Assembly: GCF_910592395.1 (NCBI RefSeq)
Contig: NC_088322.1
Span: 556,001 to 620,000 of the forward strand
Source: Lineus longissimus
Lineage: Eukaryota > Nemertea > Pilidiophora > Heteronemertea > Lineidae
Length of the DNA stretch: 64,000 bases
Direction of reading: 5' to 3'
Shown: piece by piece, positions 41,722-54,208 of the stretch
Position numbering within the stretch: the first letter of the stretch is position 1
Layout: every line of letters starts with the position of its first letter
The notes under the pieces: generated by a model
The model's input: the letters and a program-made list of their open reading frames with translations, nothing else
Database searches by the model: none
What the model was told of the DNA's origin: nothing
Program-made: the position numbers and the translations under genes

Positions 41722-43862
41722 GACATTCCTATTGGACAGACTGCAAACCAGACTAGGACGCTCATTAAGAAGCCCCATTTCCAGATATGTTTTGTTAGGA
41801 ATTGTCAAGGACATAGGTGAAAGTTTGTGTGTTACCATTAATACCAATGAGAAGCATTTGACTAGTTTGAAAACTTCACTTTCAACCTTAAGAAATGGGT
41901 ATGTGAAAGCAATTAGTCTGCGTGGAAATTCGAAGAAACGTTTTGAAGCAAACCTCAAAAAATTTAGTCCCAGGAAAAGGCCCTTTTGGGAATGGCATGT
42001 TCCTTACAAAGTTGAACATTCTGAATTGGTATTTGAATTGAACAGCCAAAGAGCTGAGGTATCCTCTTTGAAAGACAAAAATTCAAAATTACTGAAGCAG
42101 CTTGCCTTGTGTCAGGCTAAGGTTTAAGTGAGAAAAGCCAGAAAACATTCAGAATTGTCACGAAGCCAAAAGTGGCGATTAAAACAGAGACTAGTTGTCA
42201 CTTGCCGAGAAAAGTTTTCCTTCTTAAAGTCCTATCAAATGGAATTATCCTGTGTACATGTTACATCCAGTTTGCCTGAGGGAGGGAACTGTCAGTCTGA
42301 GTCATTCAGTGTGATATCAGGTGATGATTGTCAAATTTGCCACACAAAGGACGAATCAGATAATCAGATGAGTGTAGATCGCACAATCTACGCTTTAGAC
42401 AAAGGTAACATGTCTGTTATGTCTTATCACAGACTTGCCATGGCTCACAGTTCCCTCCCTCGTGTGCACCTGATTCGCAAACGGAAGGCAGAAATTGATT
42501 CATATGTATCTAGAAAGAATCAGATTCATGTAAGTCAAGAAGAGGGTGTAGATGTTGTTTAGCAAGATTTGGTAAAAAGTCAGAGGAGTGCATTGAGCAT
42601 CTGCTGTTGGCAGGTCATGAAGTCAGTGAAGTTCAAGTCAAATTTAATGGTAATGGTACACCAGTGGGAAAGAATATCAATGTTGTCGGATTTGTATTCT
42701 CTGTTCTAGAAGAAAGGGTGTGCACATCAGCTGATGGGAATTACCCAGTATTACTTTACAAAGGTAAAGAGAATTATGAAAATTTGAAGCTAGCCCTAGA
42801 AACGTTCTTACATCAGCTGAACAATGTGCTTCTCTAACTGTTTCAGGAAGGAACTGTGAAGTTGAACAGTTCTTGTGTGGAGATTACAAGTTTCTGACAA
42901 GTGTGTGTGGGTTGGAAAGCCCTGCATGTACATTCGCGTGTTTGTGGTGCAAATGTCCTAAAAATGACAGATTTGATCACACAAAGGAATGGTCAATATC
43001 AGATCCCATGCTTGGCTGCAGAACCATCCCAGAAATGCAAAAATGTGAAGGGTTGAAACTAATGAAAGGGTTGAAACGTTTGTCTGTTAAAGCACAGCCA
43101 CTGTTCCCTTGGATACCCCTGACCAATGTTGTTGTGGATCCATTGCACTTATTCTTACGAATTTCTGATCAGCTCTTCAACCACCTTATTGAAAAGGTGA
43201 AACAGCAGGACCTAGTGAATCATCCTAACAAATCCATGAATGAGAAGGGAGAAAATGTTGTCAGGTTCGAGACATATATGGCTGAAATTGATGTCCCATT
43301 CTGTTTTTTTCATTGAAAAATCTGGTAGTAAGGGCAATCTGAAAGCCAAGTCGCTGCGCGGCCCTGATTATCACACGCTCCATAAGGTTATTGATGTGAA
43401 AAAAGTCTTGCCACAATCACCACCCCTGAAAAAGTACAGCTAGTACTGGGGCTTTGGAATGACTTCTATTCAATTTATCTAGATATCACAGGACCAGAGA
43501 AAACAATCAATGAGCAATTGATCTTGTCGGTGAGAGACAGAACCAGAGCCTGGTTGGAGACGTTTGTGCAGGTGTACCAAGCCAAGGATGTTACGTCGTA
43601 TATGCACATCATGTATGTCCATGTGCACCAATTTCTGGCTGCACATGGTAGTCTCCGGAAGTTCACACAGCAGGGTTGTGAAAAGTTCAATGACATAATG
43701 ACAGCAGCCTACTTCAGATCATCAAACCACAGAGGTCTGGATGCACTGCGTCAAGTATTCTTGAAACTCAATAGGATCAACTACTTGCAGACACCTGGAC
43801 ACCTAAAATCATGTTCTAACCATTTGAAGATATTTCCAGGGATGAGATTGTTCAGCTTTTAA
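41722..43862 (+). pseudogene. degraded DDE-type transposase-like gene
   Basis: After an acceptor (TTCTTTTTCAG) the frame runs through ISRYVLLGIVKDIGE, SLRGNSKKRFE and SPRKRPFWEWHV to a stop at 42125, then a basic coiled segment, HSSLPRVHLIRKRK, and across shifts KFLTSVCGLESPACTFACLWC, KEWSISDPMLGCRTI, VVDPLHLFLRISDQL and SLRKFTQQGCEKFND. These blocks belong to an RNase H-fold transposase family common in cnidarians, amphioxus and molluscs that I cannot name securely. At least one in-frame stop and three frame changes make it non-functional. Confidence 0.6.
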
Positions 43863-44513
43863 ACTGATTTCAGTCGTAGGGGCGCCACTAAAAAGGTTCC
43901 CAAGTCGAAAATGCATCTAAAATCCATGAAAATTAGAATAATCTTGGCATTTCACTTTCCACACCAAAAGTGCACCAACAGCATATTTTTAGCTACTAGT
44001 ACTTGTATTTGGTCCAACTGTCCTTGTCATACCCGACTTTAGAGGACACAGCTGCTGCCGTCCCAAAGTGTTTAAAGCAAAGCTATTGACACATGTTTTA
44101 TAGGGGCCATGTTTCTTAGCAACTGCCGTATTATTTTTTCTGCAATATTGGTTATTGATGATTTTGTTATGATTAAGGTTTTTAAATACAATTGTTATTA
44201 ATCATGTTGATACATGTATGTTCTGATCAGGTGTAGTTACAAGTTTAGTTAGGCCATGGGCAATGCTTGATTGTATCTCACTTTAGTTTGGCATATCTTG
44301 GAACCTCATCCTTATTTCCATTAGGCCCTGAATGGGTCTCAGTTTCTGCGATATTGTGCCACTTCACTGGGGGAAACTTTGCACTTTTGGAATCGGCACC
44401 CCTGAATTTCCCGAAAACAACAATTTTGTCCTGGTTCCCAGATATGTCAAACTGAACTAACTGTACATGTACTTGGCCCATGGCACCCTGAATTCAGAGT
44501 TTTGGATTCTATG
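43863..44513. other. no gene seen
   Basis: Non-coding sequence between the transposase remnant and Gypsy B; nothing identifiable. Confidence 0.5.
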
Positions 44514-44676
44514 TGTAATATATTTGATATGAAAGGTTTAAATGTCGCGCCCTTCTTACTAGTGTAGGGCGCATGCGTATTGATGTTTTATGTAAATAAA
44601 CCACGCTGTCGTATCTTATGAGCTAAACGATATTTTCACGTTCTTTCTTATCCGTAATACACTTCGAGATTTAACA
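44514..44676 (+). repeat. 5' LTR of Gypsy B
   Basis: 163 bp, TGTAATATATTTG ... GATTTAACA. It matches 55651-55813 except GGGCGC/GCGCGC and ATATTTT/ATATCTT. Contains AATAAA (within GTAAATAAACC). Confidence 0.95.
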
Positions 44677-44677
44677 G

Positions 44678-44687
44678 TGGCGACGAG
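44678..44687 (+). other. primer-binding site of Gypsy B
   Basis: TGGCGACGAG, one base after the LTR, is complementary to the 3' end of animal tRNA-Ser(GCT)-type acceptors (CTCGTCGCCA). Confidence 0.75.
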
Positions 44688-45047
44688 TTTTGGCAGAAAT
44701 CGGACCTCACGACGTGGTAGTATACAATCCGTAGCGTATTTTGGACAGCTCTACGGCCCGCAGTTAATCATTGAACTCTTGTAATCCTTGACTGATGATG
44801 GAAACTTTGATGAATTCAATTCGAGTCGGCCCCAACATGGCGGCCCGCATGGTGTGAGAGAAGACCGCATGGTCTGTGCGCTATTTTCGGACAGCCGGTT
44901 TGCGTGTCTCAACCTGTTCCCAGTCGATTTCAAGTTGGACTAGATCCTGCAACTGCGTTACGAATCAATCGGTTGCATGTTGAGCAACTTTTGAGTGAAA
45001 AGAACAACGAAATAGAGACTTGAATTTCAACTGAATACATCTGTTCT

Positions 45048-45554
45048 TTGTGCGTCCGGTCATTCGGTAGTATGGCGACTGCATACATTGGTGGCGTTGG
45101 TCATTTTGACCACACAAAGGAGACTTTTAGCTCCTATACGGAGCGTTTGGACATGTTCTTTTTAGCAAACAACATTGTTGATGTGGTTGGTGCGGAACCA
45201 GCAGATCTCCTCCGTCAAGCGGGGGTGGTGGCGAGAAAAAAAGCGATTTTCCTTAGCGAAATTGGGGCAGAGGTTTACACCGTCCTGGCAAATCTCACGT
45301 CCCCAGATAAGCCCAGGGACAAAACCTTGGATGAACTCTTCACTGTACTCAAGGCGCATTTCAATCCAGCACCATTGGAAATTTCTGAAAGCTTTCACTT
45401 TGGCAAACGTGACCAAAGGTCGGGGGAGAATGTGAGCGATTACATTCTGGCCCTCAAGAAACTGACCTTGCATTGTAATTTTGAGAACTATCTGAACCGA
45501 GCATTACGGGATAGGTTTGTTTGTGGCCTTCTGGATTCAAATAATCCAAAATAA
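45048..45554 (+). pseudogene. gag: Gag N-terminal part (Gypsy B)
   Basis: Capsid-like frame with GHFDHTKETFSSYTERLDMFF and LKAHFNPAPLEISESFHFGK, patterns typical of Gypsy capsids, ending RDRFVCGLLDSNNPK then stop. Sense continues in another frame at once (IQNKLLNTADLTFERAC), so a small indel near 45545 breaks gag before the zinc knuckles. The likely start is ATG at 45072 (MATAYIGG). Confidence 0.85.
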
Positions 45555-47535
45555 GCTGCTGAACACTGCTGACTTGACTTTCGAACGTGCCTGCCGGATA
45601 GCGTCGGCAATGGAGATGGCCTCCAAGCAGGCCAAAGAAATGAGACCATCTGGAAATTCAAACGGAGTGGTTAACAAAGTAGGAAAGTCAGACTACTACA
45701 AGAAACAGACACCATCAGGTGGTGGAAAAAACCGAGGTACTGTCTTATGTTATCGCTGTGGTGCCAATCACTTGGCTCCAAATTGTCCTCATAAGGACGT
45801 GGTTTGCAGAAAGTGTGAGAAAACGGGACACTTCGCAAATCGATGCAAATCTAACGTGACTGCATCAGGAAAGCGAACCGGAGACAGCCGCCACAAATCC
45901 TACAAATCAAAGAGTGGTGGTGTGAAGCTAGTAGCGGAAACCGACGAGTTTGGAGCAGATGACGATGAACTTGGAATTTACAACGTGTATGCTGTGTCGT
46001 CTGAAAAGACTGGGTACTTTGTGACGCTAGACTGTAACAATACCCCTTGCGAGCTGCAAGTGGACACATCAGCAGACTTTTCCATAATGTGCAAAACAGA
46101 CTTCGATACCAAGTTTGCTGGTACCCAACTAGAGAGGTCGAACATCCGTCTGAAAACATATACAGGTGACCACATCAAAGTATGTGGCACCTTTGATTGT
46201 AATGTATTGTACAACAAGCAACAGGTCACCTTGCCGATGGTAGTTGTAAATCACGTAGATCGCCCCGCACTTCTGGGTCGAAACTGGTTGGCAAAGTTGA
46301 AACTTGACTGGGGTCAAATACTCAGTGTAAACACGGTTAAACGAACGGGGAATGCCAAGGCAAGGCTAGACCTTTTGCTTCGTAAACATAGTAGACTGTT
46401 TGAGGACAGTTATAATGGTATGAAGGGCCATGAAGCTCACATTAGGGTAAAACCCGATGCTGCACCTGTCTTCCATAAGCCGCGAAACTGTCCATACGCC
46501 ATTCGCGATAGGGTTGAATTGGAGCTGGATAAACTGGAAAAAAATGGCGTAATGAAGAAGATCGATAGATCTGATTGGGCAAGCCCAATCGTTGTAGTCC
46601 CAAAAGCGGACGGGTCCGTCCGAATCTGTGGGGATTACAAGGTCAGTGTCAATGGCGCAGTGGAAGACGAGCAAACCACCCTTCCTACCACCCAAGATTT
46701 GTACCAACAGTTGTCAGGCTCAAAGGTATTTTCAAAGCTGGACCTTTCGCATGCTTATGCGCAGCTTAATGTTGACCAACAGAGTAGGAAATATCTTACC
46801 ATAAACACACACAAGGGTTTGTATGAATATCTGAAATTGCCATATGGTATTAAGTCAGCTCCTAAGATTTTTCAGGCAAAGATGGACCAGATTCTACAGG
46901 GAATACCCAAAACTGTGTGTAAACAAGATGACATCTTGATGGGTGGCGATGATGACAATGAGAACCTGGATATCTTAGAACGGGTGTTAGACCGACTAAG
47001 TGAAAACAATGTTCATTTGAAATTACCCAAGTGTGAATTTCTTGAAACAAAAACTGTATATCTTGGTTTGGAATACAGTGGTGAGGGTCTCAGACCTGTA
47101 GAGTCATCAGTTGAAGCCGTCAAAAAGGCTCCTCTCCCTCAGAATGTTTCGCAGCTGAGGTCGTTTCTAGGTATGGTTCAATATTACCACCAGTTCTTAC
47201 CTGATCTAGCCACAGTTTTGAGCCCGCTTCATGAACTGTTGAAGAAAGGAGTTCAGTGGCATTGGTCAGACAAGTGTCAGAAAACATTTGACAAGTGCAA
47301 AAGCGCGTTGACAAGCGACACATTGCTGGTGCATCATGATGCAAAGAAAAAGTTGCGATTGGCTTGCGATGCTTCGTCCTATGGTCTGGGAGCCGTGCTC
47401 TCTCACGAATTTGATAAGAAAACAGACAAGCCCATCGGATATGCATCCAGGACCATGAGTCCGAGCGAAAGAAATTATGCTCAAATTGAGCGAGAGGCTT
47501 TGTCCATAATCTGTATGGAAGAAAATTCACTTTGA
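45517..47535 (+). pseudogene. pol: Gag zinc knuckles, protease, RT and RNase H part (Gypsy B)
   Basis: Continues gag with CYRCGANHLAPNCP and CRKCEKTGHFANRC, then a protease (QVDTSADFS; the usual DTGA/DSGA is DTSA), an RT with DWASPIVVVPK, KLDLSHAYAQL, YLKLPYGIKSAP and a catalytic box reading KQDD instead of YQDD or YLDD, and an RNase H start (LACDASSYGLGAVLS, GYASRTMSPSERNYAQIERE). It ends in a frameshift near 47520, before TDHKPL. Both active-site substitutions would impair the enzymes if real. Confidence 0.88.
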
Positions 47536-47557
47536 TTACGGATCACAAGCCTCTCTT

Positions 47558-48838
47558 TTGGGGCCAAAGTCTGGTATACCCACCATAGCTGCAGCACGTA
47601 TGCAGCGGTGGGCCTTGATTCTTTCCGCGTATGACTACGATATTGAATATCGTGACTCCGCATCACATGCCAATTGCGACGCACTGTCCAGATTACCCTG
47701 TCCTGAGTCAAGTGACGAGGGCATGGAGAGTAAACTGTTTGCTGTCAGTATGATGAACGACAATTTCCCAGTGTTGGCTGAGGAAATAGCGAGGGCAACA
47801 AAGGTACATCCAGTCCTAAGCAAGGTTCACCAGTTTGTTCTGGCAGGTTGGCCAGCAAAATGTAATGGCCTGTCCGAGGCATTTGAGCCTTATTTCAATC
47901 GACGAGACCAACTTTCGGTCGAGCAAGGTTGTGTCCTGTGGGGCACTAGGGTGATCATTCCTCCGAAATTTCGCGACAAAGTTCTTGAGGAACTGCACTG
48001 GGAACACCCAGGCATTTGTAGCATGAAGGCACTTGCCCGTAGTTTTGTTTGGTGGCCCAAGTTAGATGAGGAAGTTGAGGCAAAGGTCAAAGCCTGTTCT
48101 ACTTGCCAAAAGGTCAGACAAACTCCAGCCAAAGTGCCCTTGCATCCCTGGATATGGTGTAGCCGGCCCTTCCAAAGGGTCCATATTGATTTTTGTGAAG
48201 ACAAGAAACAATTTTTCCTGATTTTGGTAGACAGTCATTCAAAATGGGTTGATGTGAAGGCAATGAATGTCACTACAGCAGACAGAACGATAGACGAGCT
48301 AAGGCTCATTTTTGCAGAGCATGGTTTGCCTGAACAACTGGTATCCGATAATGGTCCTCAATTTACCTCCCTAGAATTTGCAACTTTCATGAAAAAGAAC
48401 GGTATACGTCACACGCTTGTGGCACCATATCACCCTGCCTCCAATGGGGCGGCGGAAAGGGCGGTTAGGTTGGTAAAAGAGGCATTTACCAAGCAGGTAA
48501 TCGACGGTAACAAAGGTTTAACCCTCAAGCACAGAATTGCCAATTTCTTGCTAAGGTACAGGACCACACCCCATAGCACCACTGGTGTTAGTCCTGCTGA
48601 GCTAATGACAAAAAGACAACTGCGAACCAGACTGACTCTGATCAAGCCCAATGCTGCCAGCATGGTTGAGAAAAGACAGGAAGCGCAGAAAGTGCAATTT
48701 GATCGGCACAAGAAACAAAATAGGGATTTTGAGGTTGGCGAGGTAGTGCGTGTGAAAACACCAGGGCAACATCGAGGCTTGATAGATGGCTCCTTGGTTC
48801 AGTGGTTGAGGTCAAGGGACCTAGAAATTATGTTGTAA
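47558..48838 (+). pseudogene. pol: RNase H end and integrase (Gypsy B)
   Basis: Picks up after the frameshift with AARMQRWALILSAYDYDIEY and DALSRLP, then the integrase zinc finger (HWEHPGICSMKALARSF, CSTCQKVRQ), HIDFCED, VSDNGPQFTS and a final NGAAERAV providing D, D and E. The frame is lost near 48795, where GSLVQWLRSRD replaces the expected GTVVEVKGPRNYVV module read in the next frame. Confidence 0.88.
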
Positions 48839-49102
48839 AAATTGGATCATCAAGTAACTTGGTTCATGCTGATCACATGATCACAGTGACCGATCAGGCC
48901 ACGGATCAACAACAAATTGCTGATGAGTCAGCGGTACCAGATTTTCTAGATGACCCAATTCAGCTTGCACCAATTCCTGTAGGTGTTCATGTTGGGAACA
49001 ACACAGTTCCTCCAGTCACGCCAGTGGGGCAGAGAGCTGATGTCACTAACACCCCTGTTAGACAGGCTCAAGTATCTGCTGAAAAGTCCGCGCAGTCGCC
49101 TG

Positions 49103-49247
49103 TGTTACGCTCCAACTCTATAATAGTGCCAACTTTGATGGACATGATTCCAACTTCAATATGCCAACTCTGATGGAGATAGATAAGTATTCAGCCGCAA
49201 GATGTCTCTACCGGGTGAACGGTTTGTTCCAAGTCTGATATGCCAAC
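49103..49247 (+). repeat. left terminal inverted repeat of Ginger
   Basis: 145 bp, roughly 90% identical to the reverse complement of 55321-55465. It contains three or four GCCAACTyTG words, probably subterminal transposase sites. Confidence 0.9.
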
Positions 49248-49945
49248 TTTGAAAGCGAAACTTTGTATACAGTTTCGATACACGTGCGAGTCAAGATGTT
49301 GCGATCATTCCTTATACTTTCTTCAGTTATCTTTTGTCATTGTGAATTGGGGTTGGCCGGTTCCGACACGGTACGTACATGCATTGGTTCACTGATTAAT
49401 CTAATGCGTCTATTCTAAGAAGTTCGTTGACTTAGCAAAATGAGTTGCTGATGATACCCTCAATGGCCACATTGATAAGCTTGGGTCAGTGACATACATT
49501 GATCTGTACCTGTAACCGGGTAAGGTGTACTCTGCACAGTCTCTGTGCTCGTGCAAGGTGGCACAAAATACACGCTTTTTGATAGCAGATAGGGCCGAAG
49601 GTAAATGCGCTATCCCATGCTAGGCTGGATAGGCAGTGTTGAAGCAGTCCAAGCCCCGGCCTAGGCCTACTGCTAGAGGTTGATGTTAATAAATCGACGT
49701 TCGGCCTCCTAGAAAAAAAGGTAGTCATCTTCAGACACTTGTCACGGGAGAGGGTACATAGGCCTACATGTATTTTCAAAAATTCTATTAAAAAAGTCGG
49801 CCTGGAAAGGGGAGGGCTGAAATTCACCTGAAAAGAGCCACCCGCAAAGGTTCTCCGGGGGAATGAGTCTTTCTAATTTCTCTAAACATTTAGGCTCTAT
49901 AGGCCTAAGGTTGATCCTGAGGCCTAAACAACCGAGATGCATTTT

Positions 49946-50648
49946 CTTACCTCTCAGAGAGGTAAGCTTTTGCAATGGCGAAGCGTCCGTCGTCCGTCGT
50001 CGTCGTCGTCCGTCGTCTCTAAGCAGGGCACGTTTCGTAACTACTGGAGCCATTGACTTGGTACATCTGTACCCCTATGTAATGGGACCTTAAAGACAAC
50101 ATTTCGGTCCGGTCTGATTCTTCGTTTGGCCACAAGGTGGCTTAAACCGAAAACACAAAAAGTGCTATATCTCCTTAAATAAGGGCTCGATCATCGCCAA
50201 ATTTTTATCAAAGGTACATCTAATGACGATGCATGACATATCACACGGGTTTTTGAGTTGACCTACTTTTCAAGGTTACAGCTGAGGTCAAATAGCGTAA
50301 AATAACCGTTATTGGCACATTTCGCAACTAATGATGCTATTGACTTGAAACTTGGTACAATTGTACCTCTTAGTGAAATGACCTTGGACACCAAATTTCG
50401 GTGTGGTCTGATTATTCGTTTGGCATCCAGGTGGCTTGAACCGAAAACGGTAAAAAGGGCTATATCTGCTGAACTCATTAGAATGGCTGAATCTTTGCAA
50501 AACTTTCATCATCGGTATGTAATAAGGCTACACATCACCTCAGTCCAATTTTGACCAATTTGACCTACTTTCCAAGGCCACCGTGGTCAAATACTTCGCT
50601 GATGTGTCTGTCTGACGAGTGGTATGCACAATGGCCCTGGCCATTTCA
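49946..50648 (-). mobile_element. Helitron-like non-autonomous element, copy 3
   Basis: Inverted orientation: its start TGAAATGGCCAGGGCC reads leftwards from 50648 and its 3' hairpin CTTACCTCTC/GAGAGGTAAG lies at 49946-49966. It has two internal repeats with GACCTACTTTTCAAGG-type cores and a GTC-rich tract at about 49986-50020. It is shorter (703 bp) than copies 1 and 2. Confidence 0.75.
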
Positions 50649-50794
50649 TTCGAATACGGCACTTTACACTGCCATAACCAATACATCCGACCCCTTAATT
50701 TGCAGGGCAGATACAGCTCAATGATGAGGTGGATGGGAAGTTTTCCTTTCACCGAGTTTTTTTAACTGCTATAGCTTTTTCATCGCTTTTTCAG

Positions 50795-53700
50795 GACAAT
50801 GCAAAGCAGCCTCGGAGTTCGTCGGTTTACCCGATCGATGATGACGTTTACAAGGAGTTGTATCGTCTTCTGTCGGAAGACGTACGGTGGCGGGAACTTT
50901 CAACGCCTGCGGAAACGAAAGCATACCAAAAGAAGATTTCTGGCAGGTACCGAATCATGAGAAAAACCAATCCGCTAAATGGGAACGACGAGGAAAGAAT
51001 TGTGGAGGTCGGTGGACATAGGATAGTTCCGAGGGTATCAGAAATTGAGCCTATAGTCAGGTATTTCTTTGGCCAATATAAAGGACTCGCTGCCAAGAAA
51101 CTATCCGCCGTTATATCCAGGCAATACTGTGCGATGGGAGAAAAGCTTGTGCGTCGATATCTTGCAAAAATGAAATAGACGACATGAAGAACTGTTACGT
51201 TCTCTCAGTGCTCGACATCTTCTCAAGATATCTTTGGCTGAGGCCACTTTGCGACAAAGGGTCGCCTGGGGTGGCTGAAAAGCTGTGTGAAATATTTATG
51301 GAACACGGCTGCCCCAAAATAATCCATTGCGATAACGGCGGAGAATTCAAAAAGATGGTTAGCAGACTAGCAGAGAGGTTAAACGTAAAAATCATCAAGG
51401 GTCGGCCGTATCATCCCCAGACCCAAGAAAAGGTTAGTTTCAATGCGCTTAAATGTTTAAAAAATGCAGGTACAGTAGGACAGATTGGAATTTGTTTCAA
51501 TGGACCCCCCGGGAAAATGAATTTAACTCAGGGTCTTGGAGACATATGTAGTTCCAATGGTAGGTCCGACTGTCAGTGAATAAATTTATATCCAAATCGT
51601 CACTTTACATTTATCGCCTGTTGTTACTGCAACCCATGAACTCCTCCATAAAATTATAGGTCCCGCAGTAATGAAATTCGTGCTTGTGAATAAATCTTAA
51701 CGGACAATAATAATCCTGTTCTTTGTTTTCAGTTTGAAAGGGTACAAAGAACGTGGAAAGAGAAACTCGCGTTTGACATTTCACAATTTGTGCAAACGGG
51801 CAAGGCTCATAATTGGGTTGAAGGATTGCCGTCCTACGCAAGACTGTACAACAACTCCCCGCACGAAGCTTTTAAGAGTAAGTACACATCTAAAGGTTTT
51901 TATGATCCGAGGAGACTACAGTACTTGGAGATCTCCAGGATCCGCCATCAAATTTTGCCCCCTCCTGATACCCCCCTCTGAATTATTACCCCTAGGAATT
52001 CCTAGTAGGACATGAAAGTTTTCGTCTGTGATCAGATGGACAGAAAAATATTTGGGGGAAGACAAAAGTCAGGTACATGTACCACAAAGCAATCGAAAAT
52101 TGCCCGGCGACTTTTCATGTGTACCTTTTTTCAGATAAATATTGTCCTTTTGAGTCGTACTTCGCCCGAACGCCTTGGTTGCCTGTCAGTAAAGAAAAGA
52201 ATAAGAACGACAATGGAACAACAACCGAGGACGAAGACGAACATGAGGAGGAGGACGAAGAAGAAATGGGGGTGATTATCCTTTATAGATAATTCCTAGA
52301 TGCGAGATGCAGTCATCCTTCGTCCAGCGGGTTTATTTTTGCTTGCTCCTATTTCATGTGACAAATCAGTAAAGAGGTTCTGGTGAAATTTCTGTGTTGA
52401 GCTTCCAAGATAGTTGAACACCTGAGCGAGAAATCACGACTTAATGCTCCGAAAAAAACGAAGGTGGTAGGTTCGAATATTTCTATGTGATATTTTCTTC
52501 GATGGGCCCTATGTGTGCTGAAGATGAGCCAAATTGGAAGGGGGGGGGGGTGTTGTTTTGGCATAGAATGACCCGCACATGGAAAGTAAAATCTCTCCCG
52601 TTGTTTGTCTCATACTCTCAATGTTTTCCCGTCTTTTTCAGGTGGATACAAAAGAGAACAGTGCAACCCTGGAAGATGTTCAAGCTTTCAAAGCAGCTGC
52701 CGATGAAATTAGAGAAGAGGTCAGAAAGACTTCGAAGAAATACGCACAGAAGATGGTTAACAAAAAGCTTGGCAAATGTAAGTGTATACGCAGTTGGGGA
52801 TAAAGTGTTGGTGCGTATTCAAGGTAGAGAACAGCGGAAAAGTGGAAAGAAGGTGAAGGCACCAAAGGCAGTCGAGGGGGTCGTTACAAAGGCTCGGAAA
52901 CAAAAGTACCGTTACAGGATAAAATACATCCTAGATGATGCCGAAAATGAAGGATGGTTTTCGGTGAGCGATATCACGTCTATGACGCGTGAAGAAGAAG
53001 CGAAACGCCGACCGAGAACTGCAAAGACAATTACAGAGGAATATCTATTCGAGGAGTATTTAAAGAATACAGCGTCTTTCTCATCTGTGGAAGAAATGTT
53101 GGAATTCATTGAACTAAACCAAGCAATTGAATGCTCAAGATTGGAACACCAGTCAAGAAATAGCATGCAAGAGCGATTCTTTGCAACCATCACTAACCAT
53201 GGTCTCCAGGTTAGACGAGAAATTGAAGGCGATGGGAACTGCATGTTCGCAGCTCTCGTCGACCAGTTGGAACGCGTCGGCATAAACGATTTTAACCCGA
53301 GAACGCTAAGACTAAACATCGTAGAGTTTTTACGACGCAACCCAAGGATGTCAGATGGCACCGAATTATTCTCGTTTGTGAGTGGTGACAACAGTTGGGA
53401 GGAGTACCTGAGTCGAATGAGCCGCCAAGGTACATGGGGAGACCACTTAGTTCTGCGCGCTACTTCAGAGATGTTGAAAATGCAAATTGTGGTAATTTCG
53501 AACGTATCTGATCGTCCTGTTACCATCCACCCTTCTGCTGAAACTACTCAGTGCCCAAGACTCCTACTAGGACACCTCTTCGAACTACATTACACGAGCC
53601 TTGAAGAAGCCCAGCATCAGGCAGACAGTCCCAGTATCGGTGCTGCACACTTGAACCCAAACGATGCATTTACAAACGAAAGTGTGTTTGAGAATACCGA

Positions 53701-54208
53701 GAATACCTCAGATAATGTGCGTGGTTCCGTAGACTTGCAGTCCCCAACGGTGTCGATGGGAAAACCCCATGAAGGACCCGATGACCCATCAGATACTTTA
53801 CCTCTGGATGCTGAATGGCCTTTGGATGATGATGAAATAAGACAGGCTGTAAGAGCGGAAAGGGGTGAAAATTTAACGGAATGGGATGCTATCCCAGAAA
53901 ATCACTGGCTCTTTGGCATAACGGGTGCGAGCATGCTGTGGGCCAGAGATGCACAGACGAGAGGAATCACACTGAAAAAGGTCAATGGGCATTACGTTTT
54001 GAATGAAGAACTGATGGACGATTTTGACGCATTCCAGGGGAAAATGCCAGCAGAGGATTATCGAAAACGCTTCAAAGACAAGCTTCTTAACATTTGGCTT
54101 GCCAAATTTCGACCTTCAACAGCTTTTCCGGAAGACGGTGATTTTCTCCTAATAAACTCAACATCAGCTAGAGAATTTGATGAGTGGAAGTGCTCCTATC
54201 TGATGTAG
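50795..54208 (+). pseudogene. Ginger transposase: integrase core plus C-terminal OTU protease
   Basis: Exons inferred from acceptor/donor signals: 50795-51178, 51166-51432, 51733-51877, 52135-52271 and 52642 to 54208; the last three junctions keep phase. Contents: N-terminal region with YRIMRKTNP; integrase LSVLDIFSRYLWLRPL, IIHCDNGGEFK, RPYHPQTQEK then FERVQRTWKEK (catalytic second D and E); CPFESYFARTPWLP; YAVGDKVLVRI with a C-terminal binding module; OTU domain with EGDGNCMFAAL (Asp, Cys) and HLFELHYTSL (His); and an acidic tail. OTU enzymes cleave ubiquitin. Around 51170 a shift and an apparent deletion remove the segment with the first catalytic Asp, and another one-base shift lies at 52762-52800, so this copy is probably inactive though the OTU triad is intact. 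Confidence 0.8.

Noticed and set aside
52770-52800. A tiny intron (GTAAGT...GCAG) explaining the shift in the Ginger transposase
   Set aside because: It would be about 16 bases, far below any spliceosomal intron length; an indel is more likely.
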